A stretch of 49,904 nucleotides of DNA from Pseudomonas viridiflava (GTDB taxonomy: Bacteria > Pseudomonadota > Gammaproteobacteria > Pseudomonadales > Pseudomonadaceae): contig NZ_UUIS01000022.1 in the NCBI RefSeq assembly GCF_900589395.1, positions 1 through 49,904 on the forward strand, written 5' to 3'. The position numbers and the translations under genes were made by a program. The notes under the pieces are model-generated. The model had not been told where the DNA came from and searched no databases. It worked only from the letters and a program-made list of their open reading frames with translations. Of this stretch, positions 27,843-36,884 are shown piece by piece. The first letter of the stretch is position 1. Each line of letters opens with the position of its first letter.

Positions 27843-29114
27843 TCAGTCGCTCCACGCCTCCAGTACCTGCACGAACCGGCGCAGCCAGGCGTTGGTCTGG
27901 CTGCCGTCCAGCACCCGGTGATCAATGGTCAGCGATACATAGGCCATGGTGCGGGCCTGGAAGCTGTCCACCCCGTCGACGTCCCTGACCACTACACGCT
28001 TTTGCAAGGCGCCCACGCCCAGAATCGCCGACTGCGGCTGGTTGATGATCACCGGCGTCGCCAGCAGCGAACCTGACACACCATGGTTGGAGATCGTGAA
28101 CGTACCGCCCTGCACGTCTGCCGGTTTCAACCGGGTGGTGCGGGCCTGCTCGGTCAGGGTGTGCAGGCGGCTGGCGATGCCCATCAGCGACAGGGTCTGG
28201 GCGCGATGGATCACTGGCACGATCAGGCCCTGATCGCCCAGCGCGGCGCCGACGCCGATGTTCACGTCGCTGAACACTTCCAGGGCGTCTTCATGCCAGC
28301 GGCTGTTGACCTGGGGTACGGCCTGCATCGCCTGCACGGCGGCGGCCACGAAGTAGGCTGTGAAGGTAAGGTTCACGCCCTGCCCGGCAAAGTGCGCCTT
28401 GTGGCGATGACGGTGCTGGATGATGGCCGTGCAGTCGGCCTCGAACACCGCCGTCACATGTGGGGCCACGCTGACCGAATGCTGCATGTGCTCGGCAATC
28501 GTGCGCCGCATGCTCGAATGCGCGATGCGCTCGGCCACACGGGGGGCAGTCGACGTTTCACTGGCCGGGTTGATCGATGCCGGCGGCACCGTCTCGCGCC
28601 CGGCATCAACCGGTTCGGGCGTGGCCGGAGCCTCCAGGCGCTGGATGGCCTTGACCACGTCTTCACGGGTCAGGCGCCCGCCTCGGCCGGTGCCACACCC
28701 TTCGAGCCGGGCCGGGTCCAGGTCGTGCTCGGCCAGCAAGCGGCGCACGGCCGGCGACAGTCGAGCCTCGAGGTCCGAGGGCGCCAGGTCGACCCCGGTG
28801 CCTTCGGGGGCAGGACCTTGCGCACGCGAGGCGTCAGGCTCGGGCGCCTGCTCATGCAGCACCGCCGCCACCCGCCCCAGCCGTGCGCCAGGCAGCACGT
28901 CCTGGCCTTCCTGCACGAGGATGTCCAGCACCCCGTCACACGGGGCGCAGACTTCCACCATGACCTTGTCGGTTTCCAGTTCGACCACCGGTTCGTGCTG
29001 GCGCACCGAAGCGCCAGCGGCCTTGAGCCAGGTACGCAGCACGGCCTTGGTGCCTTCCTGTTGCACAGGCGCGATGACCTCTTGCGTTGGGGGGTTGAGG
29101 GTCAGGTCAGTCAT
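27843..29114 (-). CDS. E2 dihydrolipoamide acyltransferase of a 2-oxoacid dehydrogenase
   Basis: 423 residues. A biotinyl/lipoyl domain (about 10-85, lipoyl Lys in ELETDKVMVEV), a peripheral subunit-binding domain (about 130-165, SPAVRRLLAEHDLDPARLEG), and a C-terminal catalytic domain whose active-site HRVLDG motif reads TIDHRVLDGSQTN near 400. It transfers the acyl group from E1 to CoA. It starts one base after the E1 stop, so the two are coupled. No E3 (dihydrolipoamide dehydrogenase) follows; a shared E3 elsewhere is likely. Branched-chain or acetoin-type substrates are possible. Confidence 0.92.
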   Translation of the reverse strand: MTDLTLNPPTQEVIAPVQQEGTKAVLRTWLKAAGASVRQHEPVVELETDKVMVEVCAPCDGVLDILVQEGQDVLPGARLGRVAAVLHEQAPEPDASRAQGPAPEGTGVDLAPSDLEARLSPAVRRLLAEHDLDPARLEGCGTGRGGRLTREDVVKAIQRLEAPATPEPVDAGRETVPPASINPASETSTAPRVAERIAHSSMRRTIAEHMQHSVSVAPHVTAVFEADCTAIIQHRHRHKAHFAGQGVNLTFTAYFVAAAVQAMQAVPQVNSRWHEDALEVFSDVNIGVGAALGDQGLIVPVIHRAQTLSLMGIASRLHTLTEQARTTRLKPADVQGGTFTISNHGVSGSLLATPVIINQPQSAILGVGALQKRVVVRDVDGVDSFQARTMAYVSLTIDHRVLDGSQTNAWLRRFVQVLEAWSD

Positions 29115-29115
29115 G

Positions 29116-31203
29116 TCAGAACCCCACCATTTCGTCGATTTTTGCGCGGATCCTGTCTACCGATGGCAAAGCATGCTCCATCAGCAGCGGGTGATGCGGA
29201 CTGGGAATGTCAGGCATGGTCAGGCGTGCCACCGGGGCGTCCAGGTCCATGAAGGCCTGCTCGGCGACCACGGCAATGATCTCGGCGCCAAAGCCTGCGG
29301 TGCCGAGGTCTTCGTGGACCACCAGGCAGCGATGGGTACGCGACACCGAGGCCAGCACGGTTTCACGGTCCCAGGGCATCAGGGTGCGCAGGTCGATGAC
29401 CTCGACCGAGCGGCCCTCGGCGGCCTGTTCGCAGCGTTCGACCATCGCGCCCCAGGTCACCACGGTCAGGTCGTGGCCTTGAGTCACGCAGCGGGCCTGG
29501 CCGAACGGCAGCACGTAATCATCGCCGGGGTAGCTGCGCCGCGCGCTGGTTGCATCGAGCATGGCGCGGTGCTCGAAGAAGATCACCGGGTCGTTGCCCC
29601 GCAATGCGGTGCGCAACAGCCCGACCGCATCTTCGGCATTGGACGGCACGGCCACCTTCCAGCCCGGCGAATGCACGAACTGCACCTCGTTGGTCTGGCT
29701 GTGCCAGGGGTCGCCGCATTTGAAGAAGCCGCCAGGAATGCGCACCACCATTGGCGCGGCAAAGCGATTATTGGTGCGCCAGCGCATGGTGCCGCAGTCG
29801 TTGATCTGCTCCATGGCCGGGTCGGCGTATTTGCGAAACTGGATTTCCGGTACCGGCATCAGCCCGCCCAGCGCCATGCCCACCGCGCGGCCGATGATGC
29901 CTTCCTCGGACAGGCTGGTGTCGAACACCCGCTCGGCGCCGTATTTGTCCTGCAGGCCCAGCGTCACGGCATGCACGCCGCCCTTGGGGCCGACGTCTTC
30001 GCCGAACACCACCACCCGCGGGTTGATGCTCAATTCATGGTCGAGGGTCCGGCGAATGGCCGCGACCATGTTCAGGCGCGGGCCTTGCGGCTCGGGTTGC
30101 CCGGTGTCGGCCGGTGCCCGGTAACCATCGCTCCACTGCCCACCGCGCTGTTGCAGCGTGCCTTCGAAAAACACGTTTTCGGTGACCCGCTGCGGATCGC
30201 TGACCGGGCGTGCCTCGGCCTGCGCGCAGGCCTGCTGCACGGCCTCGGCGGCCTGGTCTTCAAGCGCTTGCCACTGCGCCTCGCTGAGACGGGCCGGCAC
30301 CAGGAAATCACGCAACCGGGGCAGCGGGTCACGGGCCCACTCGGCGTCCACCTGCTCGCTCGACTTGTACGCCTGGGTGTCCTGGAAACTGTGCCCTTGC
30401 AGGCGCGGCACGGTCAGGCGCAACAGGCACGGGCCCCGGCGCTCGCGCACATGCTCAACCGCCCGGGCAATCAGGGCAGCGCTGTGCTGCGGGTCGCAGC
30501 CGTCACCGGAGATCACTTCAAGGCCCTGGAAACTGGCCAGGTTTCTGGCGATGTCGGCGCCGGGGGTCTGCAAGGTAGAGGGTACGGAGATGCCAAAACC
30601 GTTGTCTTCGATATAGAACAGCATCGGCAGTTGTTGCGTGGTGGCCATGGTCAGCGCCGACCAGAAGCCGTTGGTGGCCACCGAGCCGTCACCGCCCAGC
30701 ACCACGCTGATGGCCTGCGCACGATCAGCCTGATCCATCACCCGCGTGCGGTAAGTCAGGGCCTGGGCCCAGCCGGCGGTGGGCGTGTACTGCGCACCGA
30801 CCCCGCCGCACATGGGCAATGCCGTCACGCCGCCAGGGTTGGGATAATTGAACACCACGCCGATGTCGCGACCGTCCGAATAGCCGCCGGCGCGGGCCAT
30901 GGACGACCCCAGCGCATCGGCCAGGTCGACCCCCAGCGCCAGCAACAGTGGCCGCGAGCGATAATAGCCGCAGGCGGCGTCGTGCGGGTCGGTCAGTTGC
31001 AGGCCCAACAGGATCTGCGCCATGTCGTGCCCACGCGCAGAAAACTGATAAAGCACCTTCTTCTGGGGCACCAGCGTGCTTTCTTCCAGCGCGTCGAGCT
31101 GGCGCGAGACCATCATCAGGTAAGCGGCGCGCGGCCAGTCCACCGGTGCAGCATGTGGCGACGCCAGCGTGGCTGGGTCAGGTGTGCGTTGGATCACCGT
31201 CAT
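29116..31203 (-). CDS. E1 alpha-beta fused 2-oxoacid dehydrogenase
   Basis: 695 residues, the alpha and beta subunits of a thiamine-diphosphate E1 in one chain. The alpha half has the ThDP motif GDGSVATNGFWSALTM with the later EDN (about 185-215); the beta half starts near 350 (MVAAIRRTLDHEL, VFGEDVGPKGGVHAVTLGL) and includes EEGIIGRAVGMALGGLMPV. It oxidatively decarboxylates a 2-oxoacid and loads the E2 lipoyl group. Separate subunits are more usual in Pseudomonas bkd, so this is a variant. It is divergent from an Lrp-type regulator, as bkd is from bkdR. Confidence 0.92.
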   Translation of the reverse strand: MTVIQRTPDPATLASPHAAPVDWPRAAYLMMVSRQLDALEESTLVPQKKVLYQFSARGHDMAQILLGLQLTDPHDAACGYYRSRPLLLALGVDLADALGSSMARAGGYSDGRDIGVVFNYPNPGGVTALPMCGGVGAQYTPTAGWAQALTYRTRVMDQADRAQAISVVLGGDGSVATNGFWSALTMATTQQLPMLFYIEDNGFGISVPSTLQTPGADIARNLASFQGLEVISGDGCDPQHSAALIARAVEHVRERRGPCLLRLTVPRLQGHSFQDTQAYKSSEQVDAEWARDPLPRLRDFLVPARLSEAQWQALEDQAAEAVQQACAQAEARPVSDPQRVTENVFFEGTLQQRGGQWSDGYRAPADTGQPEPQGPRLNMVAAIRRTLDHELSINPRVVVFGEDVGPKGGVHAVTLGLQDKYGAERVFDTSLSEEGIIGRAVGMALGGLMPVPEIQFRKYADPAMEQINDCGTMRWRTNNRFAAPMVVRIPGGFFKCGDPWHSQTNEVQFVHSPGWKVAVPSNAEDAVGLLRTALRGNDPVIFFEHRAMLDATSARRSYPGDDYVLPFGQARCVTQGHDLTVVTWGAMVERCEQAAEGRSVEVIDLRTLMPWDRETVLASVSRTHRCLVVHEDLGTAGFGAEIIAVVAEQAFMDLDAPVARLTMPDIPSPHHPLLMEHALPSVDRIRAKIDEMVGF

Positions 31204-31349
31204 TTTATTGTTGTCCCTTACGGTTGAGCGGTACGGCGCAGGTGAGTGCTTGCTGTGCTCAAAGCGTAAGGACGGCGAGGGAGAATGTGCTTCCTATTTC
31301 CTGATCCTTTGGCCAGAATCGAGAACGCTCATTCTCCGAATAAAAACAA

Positions 31350-31829
31350 ATGAAGAAAGATCGCCTCGACACCTACAGCATCCGCATCCTCGACGCCCTG
31401 CAAGCCGATGCCCGCCTCTCGGTGCAGGACTTGTCCGAGCGTATCGGCCTGTCCTCGACGCCCACCTGGAAGCGCCTGAAAAACCTGGAACAGGACGGCT
31501 ATATCAAACGCTACACCGCCATCGTTGACCGTCAGCAGGTGGGCCTGGGCAACTGCGTGCTGGCCGAGGTCAACCTGTCCAAGCATGTCGAGAATGTCGT
31601 CGAGGCTTTCGAGGAAGCGGTGCGCAACTGCCCGGCGATCATCGAGTGCAACAGCACCACCGGCCAGGCTGACTACATCATGAAGGTGCTGACCACCGAC
31701 ATCGCCCACTACGATGAATTTCTGCACAAGGTCATCTTCAAGCTGCCAGGCGTGAGCGAAATCCGCTCGGCCGTGGTAATCCGCGAGGTCAAGGCCAACA
31801 CCCCGGTGCCGCTGGGGCACCTCAACTGA
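31350..31829 (+). CDS. Lrp/AsnC-family regulator (BkdR-like position)
   Basis: 159 residues. HTH at 8-60 (ILDALQADARLSVQDLSERIGLSSTPTWKRLKNLEQDG), then the RAM ligand domain (LAEVNLSKHVENVVEAF, CNSTTGQADYIMKVL). Divergent from the fused E1/E2 dehydrogenase with a 146-bp gap, the same arrangement as BkdR with the branched-chain oxoacid dehydrogenase. It probably responds to an amino acid and activates the operon. The ribosome site is poor, as for many self-limited regulators. Confidence 0.92.
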   Translation: MKKDRLDTYSIRILDALQADARLSVQDLSERIGLSSTPTWKRLKNLEQDGYIKRYTAIVDRQQVGLGNCVLAEVNLSKHVENVVEAFEEAVRNCPAIIECNSTTGQADYIMKVLTTDIAHYDEFLHKVIFKLPGVSEIRSAVVIREVKANTPVPLGHLN

Positions 31830-31924
31830 AGCCGACACAACGTGAACCTGAACACTGAACGTGCAGCGACGATCCGCCAACGAGGCCAGTCAGATAGACA
31901 CATCGGTTGCGCCTGTACGGCCGC

Positions 31925-32240
31925 CTTCGCCAGCAGAGCTGCCTCTCACGGTCTGGTGCCCGGCCCGAAACCCTGGACGACATCAATCCGGTGGGAGGCG
32001 GCTTGCCGGCGATGAGGCCAGCAAGGCCAACGCCTCTGCTGCGCCTGCCCCACAGCCATAGCCATAGCCATAGCCATAGCCATAGCCAGCAGAGCCTCCC
32101 ACAGTCTGGTGCCAGGCCCGAGACCCTGGACGACATCAATCCGGTGGGAGGCGGCTTGCCGGCGATGAGGCCAGCAAGGCCAACGCCTCTGCTGCGCCTG
32201 TACCCTAGCATCGCCAGCAGAGCTGCCTCTCACAGCATTC
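31925..32240. repeat. 152-bp direct repeats of REP-linker-REP type
   Basis: GACGACATCAATCCGGTGGG recurs at 31976 and 32128, a 152-bp period, with matching flanks: each copy has a REP arm GTGGGAGGCGGCTTGCCGG, a 34-bp spacer, and a CAGCAGAG...CTCCCAC or CTCTCAC counter-arm. The linker is homologous to the 35-bp tandem unit at 95-275. A (GCCATA)5 hexamer run sits at 32055-32084 in the first copy only. Function unknown; a mobile or recombination-derived composite element. Confidence 0.8.
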
Positions 32241-32436
32241 GCAACCGTTGGTCGCTTCTACAAGGCCGTGTAGCGCCTGGCTACGCGGCGTGACGACGTG
32301 GGAGCGACCCACGGTCGCGAAAGGGCCGGCCGGCGAGCCGCTTGGGCCAGGAACCCGGCGGCACTGCCAACCGGGCTTGCATCGCCCCCCTTTTTTTGCG
32401 AAAAAGCCGCCCTCTCTTATCAACCCGAGCCCGAAC
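32241..32436. other. intergenic gap before FKBP gene
   Basis: Contains REP-like GTGGGAGCGACCCACGGTCG near 32300 and a C7-T7 homopolymer stretch near 32386-32397 followed by GCGAAAAAGCCGCC. The latter could be part of a promoter. No gene is supported. Confidence 0.3.
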
Positions 32437-32775
32437 ATGACCGACACCCTGGAAATCACCGACCTGCATGAAGGCGACGGCAAGGCCGTGGTCAAGGGCG
32501 CCTTGATCACCACTCACTACACCGGCTGGCTGGACGACGGCAGCGTGTTCGATTCCTCGGCCGGGCGCGGCAAGCCGTTTCAGTGCGTGATCGGCACCGG
32601 GCGGGTGATCAAGGGCTGGGACCAGGGCCTGATGGGCATGCGCGTCGGCGGCAAGCGCAAACTGCAGGTGCCGGCTGCCCTGGGTTATGGCGAGCGCCAG
32701 GTCGGCAGTATCCCGCCCAACGCCAGCCTGACGTTCGAGATCGAGCTGCTGGAAGTGCTGACCCGCGACGATTGA
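32437..32775 (+). CDS. FKBP-type peptidyl-prolyl isomerase
   Basis: 112-residue stand-alone FKBP domain. The core reads VVKGALITTHYTGWLDDGSVFDSS, GKPFQCVIGTGRVIKGWDQGLMGMRVGGKRKL and YGERQVGSIPPNASLTFEIELLEV, with the aromatic pocket (Tyr, Phe, Trp) intact. It catalyses prolyl cis-trans isomerisation in the cytoplasm. The ATG at 32437 is the family start, though no good ribosome site precedes it; upstream frame extends 63 codons without homology. Confidence 0.92.
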   Translation: MTDTLEITDLHEGDGKAVVKGALITTHYTGWLDDGSVFDSSAGRGKPFQCVIGTGRVIKGWDQGLMGMRVGGKRKLQVPAALGYGERQVGSIPPNASLTFEIELLEVLTRDD

Positions 32776-32820
32776 TATCGGTCAACCAATGCGCTGCAAA
32801 ATGGAAACAGACATGACGCT

Positions 32821-33000
32821 GACCTCGCAAAACGGCGAGACATCGCCGCCACCGAACCGATCAATACAGCCCTGATCGAACGCTTGCCTGCTTCGGGCCT
32901 GAGCCAGTGCGCCGTGGTCGCCGGTTGCCTGTTTCAAGCCGTGCGCAACCACCAGGCGCAGCAGTTACCGGGCCAGGGCATCCGGCGCTCTTCGCGGCTG
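32821..33000 (+). pseudogene. nucleotidyltransferase-family remnant
   Basis: A frame through 32821-33000 reads ALIERLPASGLSQCAVVAGC then LFQAVRN, which resembles the N-terminal part of the COG3575-type nucleotidyltransferase family (LPALGLPDCWLVAGCLFQTVWN). The remainder, including the catalytic Asp-x-Asp region expected about 10 residues later, is missing; after PGQGI the frame turns into unrelated sequence that overlaps the 3' end of the LysR gene. No start codon with a ribosome site is visible. Judged from memory of the family, so moderately uncertain. Confidence 0.5.
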
Positions 33001-33022
33001 AAGCCTCTCCTGCGGTTAAAGC

Positions 33023-33901
33023 TCAGGCCGGGGCACTTGTTTCCAGCAACTCAATGAAACTGGCCAGGCTGCGCGACACCGTGCCCTTGCGCCACACCAG
33101 CCAAGTCTGCAGGTAACGAAACTGCGCCGACAGCGGCCAGACGCTGACGGTGCTGCAGCCGGGCATGCTTTCAAGCATGCTGCGCGGCATCAGCGCCAAC
33201 CCGGCGCCGGCGCTGACGCAGGCGAGCATGCCGTGGTACGACTCCATTTCGGAGATCTTGCCCGGCACCGCCGCGTTATGGCTGAACCAGCTTTCAAAAT
33301 GGTGGCGGTACGAGCAATTGGCGCGAAAGGCATAAATGGGTTCGCCGTTGACGTCGCTGCCGCTGTCGATAGGCGCATGGTTGAGCGGCGCGATCACGAC
33401 CATTTCCTCTTCGAACACCGCCACCCCTTCCAGCGCCGGGTGCAGCACCGGGCCGTCGACGAAGGCCGCCGCCAGGTGCCCGGCCAGCACGCCGTCGATC
33501 ATGGTGCCGGACGACCCGGTCGACAGCGCCAGCTCGACCTTGGGGTACGCCTGGTTGTAAGCGGCCAGCACGGCCGGAATGCGCACCGCAGCGGTGCTTT
33601 CCAGCGACCCCAGGGCCAGTGGTCCACGCGGCTCGTCACCGGCCACGGCCTGGCGCGCCTCACCCACCAGGTCGAGGATGCGCCGGGTGTAATCGAGAAA
33701 ATTCCAGCCCGCCGGCGACAGGCGCAGGCGATGTTTTTCTCGAATGAACAGTTCGACGCCCAGGTCCTCTTCCAGCTGCTTGATGCGCGTGGTGAGGTTG
33801 GACGGCACCCGATGGATGTGCTGGGCGGCGGCGCTGATGCTGCCGTGCTCGGCGACAGCCTTGAAGATTTCCAGTTGGACCAGATCCACATCATTCTCCA
33901 A
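33023..33901 (-). CDS. LysR regulator, PtrR-like
   Basis: 292 residues. wHTH at 5-65 ([38 protein letters not shown]) and an effector domain ([35 protein letters not shown]). Divergent from a Sad-type semialdehyde dehydrogenase; in Escherichia coli ptrR (yneJ) and sad (yneI) have this same arrangement. It probably represses or activates the dehydrogenase in response to putrescine/GABA metabolites. The HTH variant VPSNLT is typical of the PtrR branch. Confidence 0.88.
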   Translation of the reverse strand: MENDVDLVQLEIFKAVAEHGSISAAAQHIHRVPSNLTTRIKQLEEDLGVELFIREKHRLRLSPAGWNFLDYTRRILDLVGEARQAVAGDEPRGPLALGSLESTAAVRIPAVLAAYNQAYPKVELALSTGSSGTMIDGVLAGHLAAAFVDGPVLHPALEGVAVFEEEMVVIAPLNHAPIDSGSDVNGEPIYAFRANCSYRHHFESWFSHNAAVPGKISEMESYHGMLACVSAGAGLALMPRSMLESMPGCSTVSVWPLSAQFRYLQTWLVWRKGTVSRSLASFIELLETSAPA

Positions 33902-33996
33902 ACGTGAACGTATTGATCAGTATTATTCAGTTTTAAAGACTCTAGCATGGCCCTAACCTGATCGCACTTTCCTGATAACACGATGCAGAGGCGGCC

Positions 33997-35388
33997 ATGA
34001 CCAGCGTTTCCAGCCAGACCCACGCGATTTCGATCAACCCTGCCAACGGCGAGCAGGTTGGCGTCTACCCGTATGAAACCGACGCAGCCCTGGACGCTGC
34101 ACTGGCGCGGGCAGCAACCGCTTTTGGCGCCTGGAAGCGCACGCCCCTGGCACAGCGGGTCGAGTTGATCCAGGCCCTGGCCCGCGTGCTGCGCAGCAAA
34201 GCCGCCGACATGGCGCGCACGGCCACCTTGGAAATGGGCAAGCCGTCGACCCAGGCCCGTGGCGAAGTCGAGAAATGCGCCCAGCTGTGCGAGTGGTACG
34301 CCGAACACGGCCCGGCGATGCTCGCCCCGGAACCGACCCAGGTGCCTGGCGGCAAGGCGCGCATCGAGTACCGGCCGCTGGGCCCGGTGCTGGCGGTGAT
34401 GCCGTGGAACTTCCCGTTCTGGCAGGTGCTGCGCGGCGCGGTGCCGACCTTGCTGGCTGGCAATACCTATGTGCTCAAGCACGCCCCCAACATCATGGGC
34501 TGCGCCTACCTGCTGCGTGATGCCCTGCAAGAGGCGGGCTTTGCCGAAGGCGTGTTCGAGGTGATCAACGTCACTGCGCAGGGTGTCTCCAGGGCCATTG
34601 CCGATGACCGCATTGCTGCGGTGACCCTGACCGGCAGTGTGCGGGCCGGCATCGCCATCGGCTCGCAGGCCGGCGCCGCGCTGAAAAAATGCGTGCTGGA
34701 ACTGGGCGGCTCCGACCCGTTCATCGTGCTTGACGACGCTGACCTGGACGCGGCGGTCAAGGCGGCGGTGATCGGCCGTTACCAGAACACCGGGCAGGTG
34801 TGCGCGGCGGCCAAGCGCTTGATTGTCGAACAGGGCGTGGTCGAGGAATTCACTCGGCGCTTCGTCGAGGCCACCCGGCAACTGGTGGTGGGCGACCCGC
34901 TGAGCGAGGCCACCTACATCGGTCCGATGGCGCGGTTCGACCTGCGTGACGAGCTGGATCAACAAGTGCAGGCCACCCTGGGCGAAGGCGCCACCCTGCT
35001 GCTGGGCGGTGCCAAGGCCGAAGGCAACGGTAACTTCTATGCACCGACCGTGCTGGGCGATGTCACCGACCGCATGACTTCGTTTCGCCAGGAACTGTTT
35101 GGCCCGGTGGCCTCGATCATCACGGCCCGCGATGCCGAACATGCCCTGGCGCTGGCCAACGACAGCGAATTCGGCCTGACCGCAACGATCTACACCGGTG
35201 ATGTCGCGCGTGCCGAGCAAATGACCGAGCAGCTGGAAACCGGCGGCGTGTTCATCAACGGCTACAGTGCTTCCGACCCACGGGTGACCTTTGGCGGGGT
35301 GAAAAAAAGCGGGTTCGGCCGCGAGCTGTCGCACTTCGGCGTGCGCGAGTTCTGCAATGCCCAGACCGTGTGGCTGGATCGCAACTGA
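33997..35388 (+). CDS. sad: NAD-type succinate semialdehyde dehydrogenase, Sad/YneI class
   Basis: 463 residues, the length of the YneI class rather than the 480-490 of GabD. It oxidises succinate semialdehyde (from GABA or putrescine) to succinate. Catalytic Cys in NTGQVCAAAKR near 268, general base Glu in LELGGSDPF near 235, and PWNFPFWQVLRG near 133 (the FWQ form typical of Sad) are all present. It is divergent from a PtrR-like LysR gene, matching the known sad-ptrR pairing. Confidence 0.92.
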   Translation: MTSVSSQTHAISINPANGEQVGVYPYETDAALDAALARAATAFGAWKRTPLAQRVELIQALARVLRSKAADMARTATLEMGKPSTQARGEVEKCAQLCEWYAEHGPAMLAPEPTQVPGGKARIEYRPLGPVLAVMPWNFPFWQVLRGAVPTLLAGNTYVLKHAPNIMGCAYLLRDALQEAGFAEGVFEVINVTAQGVSRAIADDRIAAVTLTGSVRAGIAIGSQAGAALKKCVLELGGSDPFIVLDDADLDAAVKAAVIGRYQNTGQVCAAAKRLIVEQGVVEEFTRRFVEATRQLVVGDPLSEATYIGPMARFDLRDELDQQVQATLGEGATLLLGGAKAEGNGNFYAPTVLGDVTDRMTSFRQELFGPVASIITARDAEHALALANDSEFGLTATIYTGDVARAEQMTEQLETGGVFINGYSASDPRVTFGGVKKSGFGRELSHFGVREFCNAQTVWLDRN

Positions 35389-35394
35389 TCCTGA

Positions 35395-35464
35395 ATTGAA
35401 TTTCAAACTCACCGCCGGCAGAGCGCGCTCCTACACCGGCCCCATGTTTGCTGTGCGACAGCGC
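35395..35464. repeat. deletion derivative of the BIME-like element
   Basis: The left part (ATTGAATTTCAAACTCACCG) matches the leader-to-arm junction of the copy at 10957-10978, and the right part (GAGCGCGCTCCTACACCGG, then CCATGTTTG) matches the right arm and right flank of the copy at 37021-37066. The whole spacer and left arm are missing, so this looks like an internal deletion between the two arms. Confidence 0.7.
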
Positions 35465-35516
35465 TCCGCCTTGGCGCGGCGCCAGGAACACGGGGTTTTG
35501 TACAGGCGCTCCGGCT

Positions 35517-36086
35517 TCACACCACGGCCGGCTCGCCAATGGCGTAATAATGCCCGCCCGCAATGTAGTGCAGGCTGCGCCATTGCGGGTCGGCGTGTTC
35601 GAACTGCCAATGACCGTCGCGAAATACGCGGTTGTCCGCCCAGGCGGCGACCACTTCACCGATGAACAGGTCATAGGTCTGCTGGTTGTGCGGCTCGGGA
35701 AGCACTTTGCAGATCAGCCAGGCCGAGCAACCGCTCACCAAGGGCGTTTCGAACCCTTCCATGTGCAACAACTCGACCCCGCAGCGGGCCAGTTTGTCCG
35801 GATCATCGGCCAGGCTCTGGTTGCCCACTGCCTGGATCAGTTGCAGTTGCGCCAGGTTCGGCACCTGCAACGCGAAATAGCCGCTGCCTTCGACCAGGCG
35901 GCGGGTATGGGCAATCTTGTCCAGCACGACAGTAACCTTGGGCGGGGAAAAATCCAGGGCGCAGGCCCAGGCAGCGGCCATGACGTTATCCACGCCGGCA
36001 TGAGTGGCCGAGACCAGAACGGTCGGGCCGTGGTTGAGCAGGCGGTAGGCTTTTTCCAGCTCGACAGGGCAAATGTGCGAATTCAT
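35517..36086 (-). CDS. flavin reductase-like / FMN-binding split-barrel protein
   Basis: 189 residues. The start at 36086 has an AGAGAGA site upstream and begins the fold: LEKAYRLLNHGPTVLVSATHAG, then NVMAAAWACALDFSPPKVTVVLDKIAHTRRLVEGSGYFALQVPN, the pattern of flavin reductase-like domain proteins. It likely binds FMN and may supply reduced flavin or be a storage/oxidoreductase protein. The divergent gene is mocA; whether it belongs to the molybdenum enzyme locus is unknown. Confidence 0.88.
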   Translation of the reverse strand: MNSHICPVELEKAYRLLNHGPTVLVSATHAGVDNVMAAAWACALDFSPPKVTVVLDKIAHTRRLVEGSGYFALQVPNLAQLQLIQAVGNQSLADDPDKLARCGVELLHMEGFETPLVSGCSAWLICKVLPEPHNQQTYDLFIGEVVAAWADNRVFRDGHWQFEHADPQWRSLHYIAGGHYYAIGEPAVV

Positions 36087-36179
36087 CGATTCTCTCTTGG
36101 CAAATAGGATGTGCGGCCAGGGGCAGACCTGCAAAGATGCCACAGTCTGGCCACCGCGGCCTCAACGAGCCTTGTCATC

Positions 36180-36779
36180 ATGAGTCACTTTGCACCGTCT
36201 TCCACTGTGATCGCCCTGCTGCTGGCCGCTGGCAGCAGCCGCCGGTTTGGCAGCGACAAGCGCCAGGCATGCCTGCCGTGCGGGCGCACGGTGTTGCAGG
36301 CCAGCCTTGATACGGCCTTGACGGCGTTCGAGGAGATACGTGTGGTGGTACGTGCCACGGATAAGCCCGACGCCTTGGGCCTGCCCGCCACGGTGAAAAC
36401 GGTGTGCAGTGAACAGGCCGAATACGGCATGGGCCACAGCCTGGCCAGCGGCATCCGCTCGCTGGCTGACACTGACGCCCGGGCGGTGGCCATCCTGCTG
36501 GCCGACATGCCGTGGCTGAGCGCCGAAACACTGCTGCAACTGGCCGACCAGGCCGACCCGCAACGCATCGTCATGCCGGTGTTCGAAGGCCAGCAAGGTC
36601 ACCCGGTGATCATCGGCCGGGCTTTCTGGCCGCTGCTGGAAGGACTGACCGGCGATCAGGGCGCCAAGGCGGTGATCATGGCGCACCCAGAGGCCTGTAT
36701 CCGGATCGCAAGCGACGACCCCGGCACCCTGCTGGATGCCGACACCCCGGCCGCTTTGGCTCAAGCCTTGGCTCATTGA
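36180..36779 (+). CDS. mocA: MobA-like molybdenum cofactor cytidylyltransferase
   Basis: 199 residues with the NTP-transferase fold: LLLAAGSSRRFGSDKR near 12-27 (nucleotide-binding signature), LADMPWLSAETLLQLAD near 100, and QGHPVIIGRAFWPLLEGLTGDQGAK near 140. In MocA this enzyme adds CMP to molybdopterin to give the MCD form of the cofactor that xanthine-dehydrogenase-family enzymes need. Its neighbour is the paoD-C-B-A cluster, consistent with such a role. The ATG at 36180 is preferred; a further upstream ATG exists. Confidence 0.87.
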   Translation: MSHFAPSSTVIALLLAAGSSRRFGSDKRQACLPCGRTVLQASLDTALTAFEEIRVVVRATDKPDALGLPATVKTVCSEQAEYGMGHSLASGIRSLADTDARAVAILLADMPWLSAETLLQLADQADPQRIVMPVFEGQQGHPVIIGRAFWPLLEGLTGDQGAKAVIMAHPEACIRIASDDPGTLLDADTPAALAQALAH

Positions 36780-36884
36780 AACCAAGGCCGTTTTCTTGAG
36801 GTGCTGCCTCAAATACGACCTTTGACCGGGATGAACCACCGTGTGGGAGGATCGTTTCGTGATCGTGGGTCGACCTCATCAAAC

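Noticed and set aside
28420..31227. Long plus-strand frame across the E1/E2 genes
   Set aside because: Lies opposite a well-supported E1/E2 pair with all catalytic motifs; no domain is visible in the plus-strand product.
33499..35412. Long minus-strand frame opposite the sad gene
   Set aside because: Antisense to an intact dehydrogenase, and runs into the LysR gene in a wrong frame.
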